A stretch of DNA of 24,265 bases from NCBI GenBank assembly GCA_900660155.1, contig CABFPE010000116.1:1544643-1568907 (forward strand), given 5' to 3'. Shown piece by piece: positions 10,133 through 20,329 of the stretch. Under the pieces are notes generated by a model that did not search any database, was not told the DNA's origin, and saw only the letters and a program-made list of their open reading frames with translations. Every line of letters begins with the position of its first letter. Within the stretch, counting starts at the first letter, position 1. Position numbers and translations under genes: made by a program. The DNA is from Hofstenia miamia (taxonomy: Eukaryota > Xenacoelomorpha > Acoela > Hofsteniidae).

Positions 10133-13100
10133 GTATTTTGATTAACAGCTTTCGTAGTATTTAAGATTATTGTGAAGTTGTAAGTCATACCAATATTATC
10201 ACAGCTGAACTCACTTAGTTTAGATTTGAAAAGAAAATCGGATGAGGTAAAACTGCCATTCCTATTGTATAAAAATAATCCTTTCATTGGTTTGAATATT
10301 ATCTTGTAAATTTTAGTTGTTGCAAATGGAAGCACATGTGTTCCGTTTATCATTATGTATTCCAAGATAAAATTTCAGATGATGCGCTTTGATATACCCA
10401 GTAGAGTTGATTTTTTATTAAGCAATACCTAGAGATGAATTAATTACTTAAAATCAGGTTTTGGCTTTGATCAAAAGCAAGACTGAAACTATTCATTTGA
10501 AACGGACACTTGCGTATTTTAATTTGAATTTATATGATGCTCGTTTAAATGTTAGGATATGTTCATATGACGTAGTTCAATATTGTTGCATACCTCATTT
10601 ATTTCAAATAATTGCTCTTCTATTATATATGTTTTTTATTGTATATTATATGTACATCAATGACTATGGTGATAATTCAATTATAATTCAGGTCAAAATG
10701 GCATTACTGACACCAAGTTATTGAAATTTCACCAATTAAATGTAGAATTTTTGAAACTGCTCACTTTAAACAAATATTGAAATTGGGGCATTGGTAGCTA
10801 ATTACATGCATTCATGTAATTAATTTGGTTGTAGGCTTATGATGTTTTTAGCAACAACTTATTTTTTAGTTTTTGATTAAAGATAAAAAGCATCTTTGTC
10901 TACTTACCGTGGCTTACTAGTTGTGACATTATGTATTATCCCTTGAAAAATTCATTTTATTCAGTTTTCTAAATATTAATTCATTGTTAAATGATCTAGT
11001 ATTTCTAACTGCTTACTGACGAACAAACAGAACTTTTGAAGTCAGATTCCTTTTGATAGCAACTGTCACACTAAAAAATAAAGGTAGTCAAACATCAGGT
11101 TATCATTGAATGAGCAGCTATAAATTAGGAAATCTTTTAAAAACTGACTAAAATTATTATGTTAGCTACAATCAACTTTATGTGGAATTCAAGACATCAT
11201 ACTCACTTTGCAATTTTGTCTATAACAAAAATTCCCCAAATTTCAATTGACAATTTGTTCCTAGAACAATGCAGAACAACGTTCTAAACTAATTTGTCAA
11301 TGGCAGTTCAGTGTAAGCCAACCACCTAAAAATTAGTTAGTAGTAATTCCGACAACATCACCATAAAAAGCCCCCAAAACAAGCACCACTAAATTTTTTA
11401 ATGCGTTGAGCAGTAAGGATTTTTTGTAAAACAGAAGTTTAAGCACCGGTATCTACATTCTTAAATTTCTAGGGCAAAAGCGCATCGACTAGTCGAATTT
11501 TGAAACGCTGTAACTTCTCAACCGATGATCAGCTTCAAAAGTTCTACAATATGTCTTTGAATGGTGGAATTGCAAGAAAATGCCCATTTTTTGACCTGAG
11601 CAATATGAAATATAAAAATGTGTTTAGGTTCTTCCNAAAGCGCATCGACTAGTCGAATTTTGAAACGCTGTAACTTCTCAACCGATGATCAGCTTCAAAA
11701 GTTCTACAATATGTCTTTGAATGGTGGAATTGCAAGAAAATGCCCATTTTTTGACCTGAGCAATATGAAATATAATGGAAGACTCTAGGGCAATCCAATC
11801 ATTTGCGCTTAAAAATCTTAATAATGCCCTACCTATAGAATTCAATTATCAACTTATTACTGTAATTGGAAATAATCTTTTCACTAAAATATCTTAGAAA
11901 ATAGCACTGCAAACTGTTTTAGCAAGATGCGTTTTAAATACTATTTGCTTCAATCACTATACAGTATTGTTGAAAAAAATTATTTGAGCTTCATTACATT
12001 TTGCGTTCTTTCAGATGATGACCAAAAAATATTTTCCTGCATTTGAATTTAGCCATTGTTTTTGGGGACCCTTTAAGTGTTCCCATGTATACCGGGTGAA
12101 GAGCTGCAGCTATTATAGTATTCTCAAATTGAAGAAACCGATTTTCTTCTGAAATTGTAGCATTATGTTCTAGTTTTGCTTAAAACCCCTAATAAAACTA
12201 AACTTCCTTTTGCATGGGGTTTGTGAAAGCAAAATACAACATTGATAAAACTAATTTGTTGATTTTTTATAGAATGCATTACAAAAGCTTTGATTTTGTA
12301 AAGCCCCCATATAGGAATTTAGCGTTGCTTTGGCAAGTTTAAAACAATTCGGTAATACAGAACAATCTCTTACATTAATGAGTATTTAAAGGGACACATG
12401 CAAACAAATTTATCACCACGTGTGTGAATGAAAAGAACGTCAGATAATTACTCAACATAAAAATTTAGCATTGTAGAATCCATCATTATATATATATCCA
12501 TCTAAATATATATGACTGGTCGAATTAATCACGAACTTAATAGTTTATTTTTAAAAATCTTACCGTATTTTGTTTTAAGCCTGGTAGCTCTTGGGCTCAC
12601 TCCTTAATCCGGCACTGATGAGTAAGTGAACTTCATTTCGGCTTCGACCAGTCATTGTTTCCGAAATTTTGTGAACTTTTACGTACTTTATCAAATTGGA
12701 AAAGTTCGCGAACTTTATTTTTTTCGACGAAATCTCGAACTATTATCCAAAGTAGTTACTAGTCAGTTTAGTGGCACTAGTTTAATGAATGAAGGTGTTA
12801 TTTAAAGATCCGTTTAGAGTCAATTTCATAATTTTGTCATGTAGCAGAAGAAAGTTTTCACAGCATTTTATTTTGCGTTCTGGAACAATACATTGAGTTT
12901 ACCATTTGTACTTTCTCAGTTAATGTTTCTGTGAAAGTACAATTATTTCGATATTAGATTTATTACTTTTAATATTTCATACTAAAATGCATCTTTATGC
13001 CAGCTATCGATGCTGCGTCTGGTAAGTTTGCATGAATTTTCCTTGATTTAAACTTTATGCAAGTAAACAAGAGTGTTTATTTTTGATTTAGAAAAGTATT

Positions 13101-16100
13101 TTCTTTGATAGCCCTTGAAGAAGTCACACATGTTATTTTTGAGTATTATTTTTTCAGTGTATTTTCTCTAATAGTTTTGCTTATTTATTTTAAATTTGTG
13201 AGTGAGAAGCGTTTACCTTCTCCCATTAAAAAATGCCGAAAATTTATCGGTTGATTTTTTATTTTATTTTGAATGATTTTTATTTATGAGGTTCTGCACG
13301 TTAACCTGTTTGCACGGCATGAATTGAAATACACTTAAATATTATAGCATCAACATGTTACTAGCGGTTATTTTAGACTATGTAGATGAACCCGATGACG
13401 ATTTTTTATCTCTTTGTAGCAACCAATTTTATCATTCCTCTTCAGTAACTATGAATAAAAGCCATCCAGTTGCAGGTGCTGGTGATGTCAATGCAGCAAC
13501 TTATTCTCAAAAGTACGTTAATTATTTCTCGTTAGACGAGTCATTGACCACAACTTACATAGTGTGTTTTTACAAAAGTATTTCATATAATGCCTCCATC
13601 GTAAAACAAGGATTTCATAAAAACTTTTGATTTTTAAGATATATAAATTTCCACTGGAAAATTTATAAAAATGAATTTATGGCCTTTACTTCCCATTTCA
13701 GTCATGTTCTAGTAATGCCGGTGCAAAAGTTATTACCACTGCAAAAATCGTTTTCATATACATGTGCGAAATTAGCTTTTATATCAATTCTATTTCGATG
13801 CATCAGTTGTTAGTTAAAAGTCAAACGCTACTTTTATGTAAAATCATTAGTTGGTCACTTGTTTGGAAAAACAACGCACATTTTCCAATAGTTTATCCAC
13901 TTGAATGATATGCGATAGTTGGTAATGAAATGCCTGATCCATCCAAAATAAGTATTGCACTCATAAAGCATAACCTTCGTTAGAAGTAGTGTCTTTCTGG
14001 TGTTTTGCTGCATTTGCAAGATAAGATGTTTGAAATTTGCTCTCTAGTAATACATAACTATTCTCGTAATTACTGCTTTCATTATGTTCAATATTAAGGT
14101 TTCCATAAAATTATCTTTTATTTATTGACATATCTACAGTCAGAATCGTCTAGACACTTTATGGCGTCGTTTGTGTTATAATTCACATGTCCAGAGTGAT
14201 ACGCATTAGCACTGTAGCTGTCTGACACCAGTACTTTGTAAGGTTGTTTATACATATTACAGAAATCACTAGATATCTGAAATTTTATTCATTGGTAATT
14301 ACTGTGTAGAATTTCTTGTATGAGATGAGAATAAATTGAATGATGTACAATGTTAATCTTATTTATGCAAAGCTAATGGGTTCTGACAGTTGTCATACTT
14401 CGAAATTTTGTATATTGGATGTACTGTACCTCAATTCATGTGTTTTTGCTAAGAACAAGGAACCTCAGTATATAGCTTAGTTTTTTGTAAAACAATTATG
14501 TATTCTATACTATAAATCTATTGAAATAGCAGGTCTTTGTAATTACAATGAATGTTAATGAAACTTACTTAACAAGGTTGTGTAAAATGAATTCGCACGT
14601 AAATTATATTAAATTTTGTTTACATGATTAACATTAACATATGCAAAGCTGTTGCAATTAGTTCCGTAATAATTCATATTTGAAATTTACGCTCTGTACA
14701 AAATTGCCACTATCAAAACTAGTGGATGACCATCCTGGGATTTAACTGCCAAAAGGATGTCCTAAATTACCGATACAATGTTTAATAGTTGAAATTTGTA
14801 CTAGTATGCGTTTAATGGCCTTTAACTTTTCCCATATCCGAATTAGCTGGGATCCAACATCATTTTTTATTCTATCGCGGATTTTCATTGCAAATCATGC
14901 GGAAAATACATGATATGTGCATAAGGAATAGATTGCTCGAATTATTTGCCGTGATATTGTGAAAAATATCTGATCACAATATCCTATATTAACATTCATA
15001 TTTTGATCTGGAAATCCAACATATGGATCTATCATTCAAGAATGTATTAATCACAAACGATTTGGTTTGAGGCATTTTAAAATTTGGATTTGTTGTCAGT
15101 TGGTTATTCATTTTCCGTTCTGTAAAGTGTAAGCGATTACGATTAAATCGATAAAGAAAAGTTCAATTATCAAAAGAATTTATAATTCAATAATGTGAAT
15201 TATATAAGCAGTATTTGTCATTCCTCAACTTTTAGCAACTTCTTAGTGGTCTTACGTAAAACTTATTTTTCTTCCATAAGTCCTTTTGACATTTCAGAAC
15301 AGTTTTTCACTAGTTGTATTTCTTTTCACTTTTTATTATCAATATCAGCGCTCTACTTACACTGAATTTTAAAAAAAACGTGTACATAGAGCTCTTCGCC
15401 AAATTTCTAAATGTACATAGAACTTCCGATTTCTCGTTTATTTCTCGAAACCTTTGAAGGACTCGGGATTGACAGGCAAGGGCTACGTTTTGATCGAATT
15501 TGATGATCATGCCGTGATCAGGGAAAGATAATGGAGCTCTATGTACAATGCGGGAATATTGCAGCTTTGTTTAGAAATGAATAAATTCTCATTTATTATT
15601 GAAGGCAGCGACTTCGTACCACTTTTATTGGCTTTCAAATATAAAATTGCTATATTTTTAGTCAATCATTCTTGTATTGATACGTTGTAAAGTTATGTCA
15701 AATTTATCAAAAACTTGCCTCCATCTGTGTCAGTATTAATTATATCATTTTCGAACCTCCATTAATCGCTACCTCCATTAATCGCTTTAAAGTTAATATA
15801 GTTCTAGAAACGTTGCATGATATGATATTTAGTATGGACTACTGTTTTGTTTCAGTCAGTGAAACTTTAAATGTCACCATGCCAGAATGGGCTAGCGATT
15901 TTAAGAAACTTCGTAAATCTCAATCAATATTGAATTTTTATATTGAAAATTACCCATGAAGACGATGTAATAGTTTCCTATGGGCTAACATATTTTTAGT
16001 CAATCACTCTTGAAATGATTCATTGTAAAATTAAGGCAATATTATTAGAAAGTTGCTTATATCTCTGTAAGTATTCATGTTCTAATGCAGAATTAGGGTG

Positions 16101-19100
16101 ACTTCGTGTGCAAATCTTTTCATTGAATGAGTTTTTGAATATAAAATGGGAAAACGTTAGTTTTTGAAGTAAATTCGAACTTGAAATTTATTTCTGTATT
16201 TTCCTTTGAGAATAAGAAAAGCGTATTTACAATGAATAATTGTAAGATTTTGTTTAGAATATGATGTTAATATCCATGATTCATGTTTTATTTTGATTTG
16301 ATTGCATAAATTTAACTTAACCATGGTATCTTGATAATTCCATTCTTAAGAACTACTGTGTAAATTTCTTCCTGAGCGCGTTTGGATAACTTTATACCTC
16401 ATAGATTCTTGCGACTGGGACATATAAAACAAATCAACCAGGTTAATTTTAAATGTATAGAAGAAAACACTACTCTATTTGTTGGTGTTTTCGCATTTTG
16501 GATATCTTTGTTAGTTCTTAACTTCTGGGAACTTAAGTATTTTTTCAAAAAATTATAGAATTTTAACAATTGTAGGATAGAGTAGGTAAAATTGCCATTA
16601 AGTACCATTTAGATATATGTTGAATTGGCTCACTCTTCAGACATGCGCCCCTAAACTTTCAATGTCCAAATGAAGAAAGAATATTGTAATAGGTATTGTA
16701 AAACACAAAAAAATTGTATACATTTTTGCTAGTTCATAAAGATCAGATGAATGAGAATGTGTGCCATTAGATTTATCCTGTTAAAAATTTCTTTTGAAAA
16801 ATGTTTAATACCTTATGCATTTCAATTTAAATGTAATTTTTCTCACATTCTTCCAAGATGAAAAAGTTAAAATCTTTACTTTGGGGTAAAAAGTCATTAC
16901 CCTAGCATACATAGAGCTCCACACTGGTGTACATCGAGCGCTGATTATAATCGTAATCACTATTATACATTATTCCATATAATGATAAAATATATGCACA
17001 TGTACACCTACAAGCTAGGTAAATCTGATAATAATAAATTTAAGATAAATTTGTAACACAATTCAAAATCTAAGTGTTCATTACTTGTTTTTCTAATGTA
17101 TTTTCATTAAGGAATTTTTTAGAATTCTCGTAGGGATTTAATATTGCTGAAGTTATTCTTAATACTTTTATCAGCGGCTTATTGTGTTCTTGTAGCACTA
17201 AATAAGTTTGTAATCCCATCTATTTCCATTTGTAAAAGATTTTCTATTACATCCATAGTGGATATTAATAAATTATCTTGTGACTAAATTTTCTAACAAT
17301 TTGAAGGGTGGATGTCCGAGACTGTGGCTTCAGAAACCGCGGTATTTTCTAAATGCACAACGCCTATTTTCTTATGTTTACATAAATCTGTTCTCGAATT
17401 ATCATACGTAATGATTAACTCAATGATATTGTCATGATTAGGTGTTCACTTAGCCATTTATAAACCTGATATTTTTATCTTTTACACTCTCTTGCCCAAG
17501 ACATCGAAAGCTCCTCATTGACTATTTGTAAGTAGTGGTGTTCGTAAGAAAAGATAAACTTACTTACCTTACCGTGAACGGATTAATCCTACGGAAAAAG
17601 AGTAATGTAAAAGATAGCTCTTCCACTGGATTATATGAATGAAGTATATAGGTTTCTAACATTAGAAATCGATTTGCTGTTATCTCGTCATATTTTTGAA
17701 ACCAAATGGTGACTTCATGAGCTAGAATGAGTTTTGGGAATCAGTTAGCTATGCCTAGAAAGTGATCCCACTCCGTATTTTAGGTGGCGTTTGTAGAAAT
17801 TTTAAAGCTGTTAATTTCTCAGCATCTGGTGGAACACTCACTTTTTATACTACATATCTTAAAACTTTATAACTTGAAAATTTTGCAGGGTGTTGTTGGA
17901 GCTAGGTACTGTTCTAGTATTACCATAATATCCGATAGTTTGGGATTCTAAAATGTTTTCAATCAATCGCCCTCTAAACTGTGATTCACGACGCGAACAC
18001 TTTTATGACTGTCTTAGGATACGAAAGAGTAACCATGGAATCATGATTGTGAAGATAACTCCTTACTCTTTGGAAGATTTAACCTGACAACATATGTACA
18101 AATTTTTCATTATGGATCAGTAGACGCTACTTTTTTTACCCTCATGTTTGTTTTGGATTTTTTAATTCTCGTAATTTCATCTGGCTGTGATTTGATTCTG
18201 CCCTGCTATTCGATTGACAGATGTTTTGCAATAGAACTAGTAGTCATTAAACTAATCTAAATAGTTATTAGATTTCCACTTGTCACTTAAAAAACTATAT
18301 AAAATGATATCTCGACCAATGATTCCACGTGATTTATTTCATTAAACTACAGTTAATTTGCTAGGGATAAGTTTTTCACAGCTATGTAAAATAACCTTTC
18401 TACTTCTTGACCATTGTATGGGGTTAATGCCAAAACGTTTTGGCATTTATGTAAAGGAGTTGGTTCATCATTGTGGAGACTATTGATCTTGATGTACCTG
18501 TATCCAACAGGGAATTGGAATTTCTACTATCACTAGTTTCAATCAGAATTTTCTACGTCTTTAGAGCACAATTTTGAATAACAAACACGCTATTTTTCCT
18601 GGGATTGACCTTCTCTTGCCACGTTGTATGCAAAAACTGATTTGGGTTTTTTGTGTTCACAATCATTGCCCCGCGAAAACGCGGATTTCTATATACAAAT
18701 TCTAAACTTTTTATTGGATTGATTATAGAAATTTCTGTTAATTATGTATTCAACAAATATTTTTGTTGCAACTCGACAATTGTTGAGTTTTCAAATGCCC
18801 CAATCACTTCCAAATATAAACATATATTTGTATCTATAACTTGTATTATATGACAGATCTCGTTATTTCTATTTATTTTTCATTATACTTATTCATGAAA
18901 AATTCATTTTTATTTTTTAAAAGCTCTAAACTCCTACAACATATCAATACGATTTTTGATCTATGCATTGTTTTATATTACAAATTTCATTAATTGTACT
19001 TATTTTTTAGATTAAAATGATTTTTTTGTTGCAATTCGACAATTGTTGGGTTTCAAAAGCTTACAATTTCTACAACATTAGATTTGAGATGTATCGTATA

Positions 19101-20242
19101 TTTCATTATATTTAATTGTATTCGATTTTTGCAGTAACCTGTATAAGATATTGAAATTATTTTAATAATTTTTAATTTTCTTCAAAATATTTTTTGAAAG
19201 GTTCTAACTTGGCGGAAAGCGTGAAGTGAAATTATTGCGGATAGAATGACATTTTTTGGTTTCCATTTAAATGACTAGAGGATTTTTAGTACATAAATCA
19301 AACAAGTGTTTCTATGCAACCACAACTATACACCAAATTCTGTTTGCATTTGTCGTTCATCTCTTGCTATCAGGGACACCTATATATAGGAATCCTTGGT
19401 TGCTATTAATGAACTTTGTTTGCCTATAATAAACAGATGAATCAGCGGATAAGTTTTACATTTATTTATTATATTATGGTAATTAGGAAAATTCTGTTTT
19501 AATATGCGGAGGTGCGGTTAGGAATTATAAAACGGGGGCTGACACCCATTTTTACAAAAAAAGTCTACTTATTCTAACAGTCTACATAAATATTATGTAA
19601 AAATGATTTGCTAAGTTAATTTGCCGAAGCTTTTAAATGATTGAGAATTAAAGTGAGGTATTTTTAATTTTGAGGAAGAGAACATTTTAATAAAGTGTGC
19701 GCAGCTGGCCCCAAAAGGGGGGGGGTCGCCTCCCCTGCCCCCCCCCAACGCGCCACTGACTAAAAATAGGTTTTGCTTACACATCCATCTTTATTTCTAT
19801 CCGCTAAGTTACCTTCTAGCATTTTTTTTTGAGATTCATTGGCTAATATTCTAAAATAATACATGCAATTTGCCGGTAGTTTTCCCATCTAGCGAATTTC
19901 AGATTTGTGTATTTTGAAATTAATTCGATTATTATTGCATGTGTTGCTCTAAATCAACCTATTGTTCATTGGTGTGAACCAGTTTTCTAAGTTATTTAAT
20001 CTTCTCAATATTTTCCAATTTCTAGTTTCGCAAATTTTTGGTCCAGGGATGTTGACTGATTTGCTAAAGAATAATCTTAGTCTAATTTGTATACGAATTG
20101 ATAATTTGTTCATGTTATCTAAATTTGACAAGATGATTTTAGTGAAGTTCACGAACTAAACGAAGAAGAGGATGCTGCTTTTGAGGAATTTTTACAACAA
20201 GTTCCATCCAGTAGTTGCAATGGAAGGATCAATCGCCATTAG
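8559..20242 (+). CDS. PAIP1: PAIP1-like protein, 11 coding exons, 466 aa
   Basis: Exons: 8559-8646, 8723-8904, 8982-9230, 9276-9379, 9419-9533, 9576-9716, 9759-9877, 9924-10035, 10078-10132, 13377-13512 and 20143-20242. The coding total is 1401 nt including TAG. Every intron is GT-AG and all codon phases join without a stop. Landmarks match animal PAIP1 in order: a PAM2-like NGQVFHP peptide (residues 94-100), a MIF4G HEAT domain (about 120-345) with VFLAELYLNMG and LELRSQNW, a DGTPIP segment (379-384), and an acidic tail (389-450). Human PAIP1 is 479 residues, so the length fits. PAIP1 acts in the cytoplasm. It binds PABP through PAM2 and PAM1 and eIF4A/eIF3 through MIF4G, helping to close the mRNA loop and stimulate translation. 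Introns 1-8 are 39-77 nt, intron 9 is 3244 nt and intron 10 is 6630 nt. CTIF or another MIF4G protein is less likely because of the PAM2 and acidic tail. Confidence 0.93.
10205..10370 (+). other. Cryptic exon pair inside intron 9, unknown
   Basis: CTG at 10205 follows a good acceptor (TTATCACAG), and 14 codons run to a GAG|GTAAAA donor at 10246/10247. The next acceptor (AATTTTAG) at 10316 restarts the same phase for 17 codons ending in TAA at 10368-10370. The joined peptide contains LDLKRKSDELLQMEAHVF, which looks protein-like, but I recognise no family. A further open piece after an acceptor at 10457-10458 (VLALIKSKTETIHL...) is similar. Neither fits the phase of PAIP1 exon 9 directly. They may be an alternative 3' end, a remnant of another gene, or chance. 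Confidence 0.2.
11477..11615. repeat. 139-bp perfect duplication, left copy next to an N
   Basis: Identical to 11637-11775, offset 160. It begins AAAGCGCATCGACTAG and ends GAAATATAA. The right copy starts directly after the single ambiguous base at 11636. This is the pattern left when two overlapping contig ends are joined without being merged. Confidence 0.96.
11616..11636. other. 20-mer copied from PAIP1 exon 2 boundary, followed by N (assembly gap)
   Basis: The 20 bases at 11616-11635 are identical to 8711-8730, which is the end of intron 1 plus the first 8 bases of exon 2. They are followed by the only N in the window. A chance 20-base match at exactly a gap is unlikely, so gap filling or scaffolding probably placed it. 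Confidence 0.85.
11637..11775. repeat. 139-bp perfect duplication, right copy
   Basis: Same as 11477-11615. It continues into unique sequence (TGGAAGACTCTAGGGC...). The motif CTAGGGCAA occurs both before the left copy (11470-11476) and after the right copy, so the left and right ends may overlap slightly more than the perfect match shows. Confidence 0.96.
12512..12655. repeat. 144-bp foldback with 13-bp terminal inverted repeats
   Basis: ATGACTGGTCGAA at 12512-12524 is the exact reverse complement of TTCGACCAGTCAT at 12643-12655. Homology continues weakly inside (ACGAACTT against GAAGTTC). It is non-coding and no clear target-site duplication is visible. Most likely a small non-autonomous DNA element. 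Confidence 0.6.
13377..13512 (+). CDS. PAIP1: PAIP1-like gene, exon 10 (acidic segment)
   Basis: Preceded by GTTATTTTAG and followed by GTACGT. The phase-1 join after exon 9 gives Ser388 then Asp389, so the protein reads ...PAHES-DYVDEPDDDF. This matches the position of the human PAIP1 stretch after its DGVPF motif, which also passes into an acidic region. The later part (residues 400-433, with VAGAGDVNAA) is low in motifs. The open frame here also extends upstream to an ATG at 13355, but those codons belong to the intron end. Confidence 0.85.
15340..16955. repeat. Possible foldback element with GTACATAGAGCTC-like ends
   Basis: ATCAGCGCTC at about 15347 recurs in reverse complement as GAGCGCTGAT near 16937. 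Close to both, the word GTACATAGAGCTC occurs (15379; variants at 15411 and 16910), with an inverted copy GAGCTCTATGTAC near 15533. Inside, 15652-15742 and 15989-16078 are diverged copies of one another, both starting TATTTTTAGTCAATCA. The arrangement suggests a degraded inverted-repeat transposon or nested repeats. The ends are not well defined. Confidence 0.4.
15755..15786. repeat. 16-bp perfect tandem duplication
   Basis: ACCTCCATTAATCGCT occurs twice head to tail (15755-15770 and 15771-15786). It is a short local duplication within the intron 10 repeat region. Confidence 0.9.
18759..19058. repeat. Diverged tandem repeat with inner palindrome, period about 260 bp
   Basis: TTTTGTTGCAACTCGACAAT at about 18761 is repeated with one substitution as TTTTGTTGCAATTCGACAAT near 19023. 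Both are followed by TGTTGRGTTT and CAAA. The core AACTCGACAATTGTTGAGTT is nearly self-complementary. Intervening AT-rich words also recur loosely. Confidence 0.6.
19697..19762. repeat. GC-rich foldback with G9/C9 arms, probable transposon end
   Basis: G9 at 19717-19725 can pair with C9 at 19738-19746 across a 12-base loop. The C arm is followed by AACGCGCCACTG. Read on the minus strand this begins CAGTGGCGCGTTGG, a type of end shared by many invertebrate dispersed repeats. It stands out in a very AT-rich intron. The other end of the element was not found. Confidence 0.5.
20143..20242 (+). CDS. PAIP1: PAIP1-like gene, exon 11 (PAM1-like C-terminus)
   Basis: The acceptor is GATGATTTTAG. The phase-2 join to exon 10 makes Asn434 and the tail EVHELNEEEDAAFEEFLQQV, ending ...NGRINRH and TAG at 20240-20242. 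The acidic helix with alternating Glu and Phe (NEEEDAAFEEF) resembles the PAM1 region at the extreme C-terminus of human PAIP1 (IEEAYEKFC), which contacts the first RRMs of PABP. Being 6.6 kb from exon 10, it could be missed by gene finders. Exact phase agreement and homology support the join. An extra small exon inside intron 10 cannot be excluded. Confidence 0.85.
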
Positions 20243-20323
20243 ACGAGTTTTATTGACATGCAGTGTCAGTGCGTTCAGGTGCTCATAAAGAAATTAATTT
20301 ATAAACAACCTTTTGGATTTTGT

Positions 20324-20329
20324 AATAAA
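20324..20329 (+). terminator. Polyadenylation signal AATAAA
   Basis: A canonical AATAAA lies 82 bases after the TAG of the PAIP1-like gene and is followed by a T-rich stretch. This fits a short 3' UTR. A second AATAAA at 20580-20585 could serve a longer one. Confidence 0.6.

Larger units (their letters stand above)
10133..13376 (+). other. PAIP1-like intron 9 (3244 nt)
   Basis: The intron contains small cryptic exon-like pieces near 10205-10370 and 10459-10553, an assembly join with duplicated flanks at 11477-11775, and an inverted-repeat element at 12512-12655. Nothing else is supported. If exon 9 is read into this intron, ten more codons follow before TAA at 10162-10164, which would give a form without the acidic tail. 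Confidence 0.8.
13513..20142 (+). other. PAIP1-like intron 10 (6630 nt)
   Basis: The intron is AT-rich, and open frames inside are all under 70 codons without motifs. It carries several repeat patches: inverted GTACATAGAGCTC words at 15340-16955, a 16-bp tandem at 15755-15786, a diverged tandem around 18759-19060, and a GC-rich G9/C9 foldback at 19717-19746. I see no supported exon between exons 10 and 11. Confidence 0.75.

Noticed and set aside
10129..10365. 78-codon minus-strand frame
   Set aside because: Antisense to the start of intron 9, with no motif.
13355..13376. ATG upstream of exon 10 as an independent start
   Set aside because: These codons are the end of intron 9; the acceptor at 13375-13376 and the phase join to exon 9 explain the frame better.
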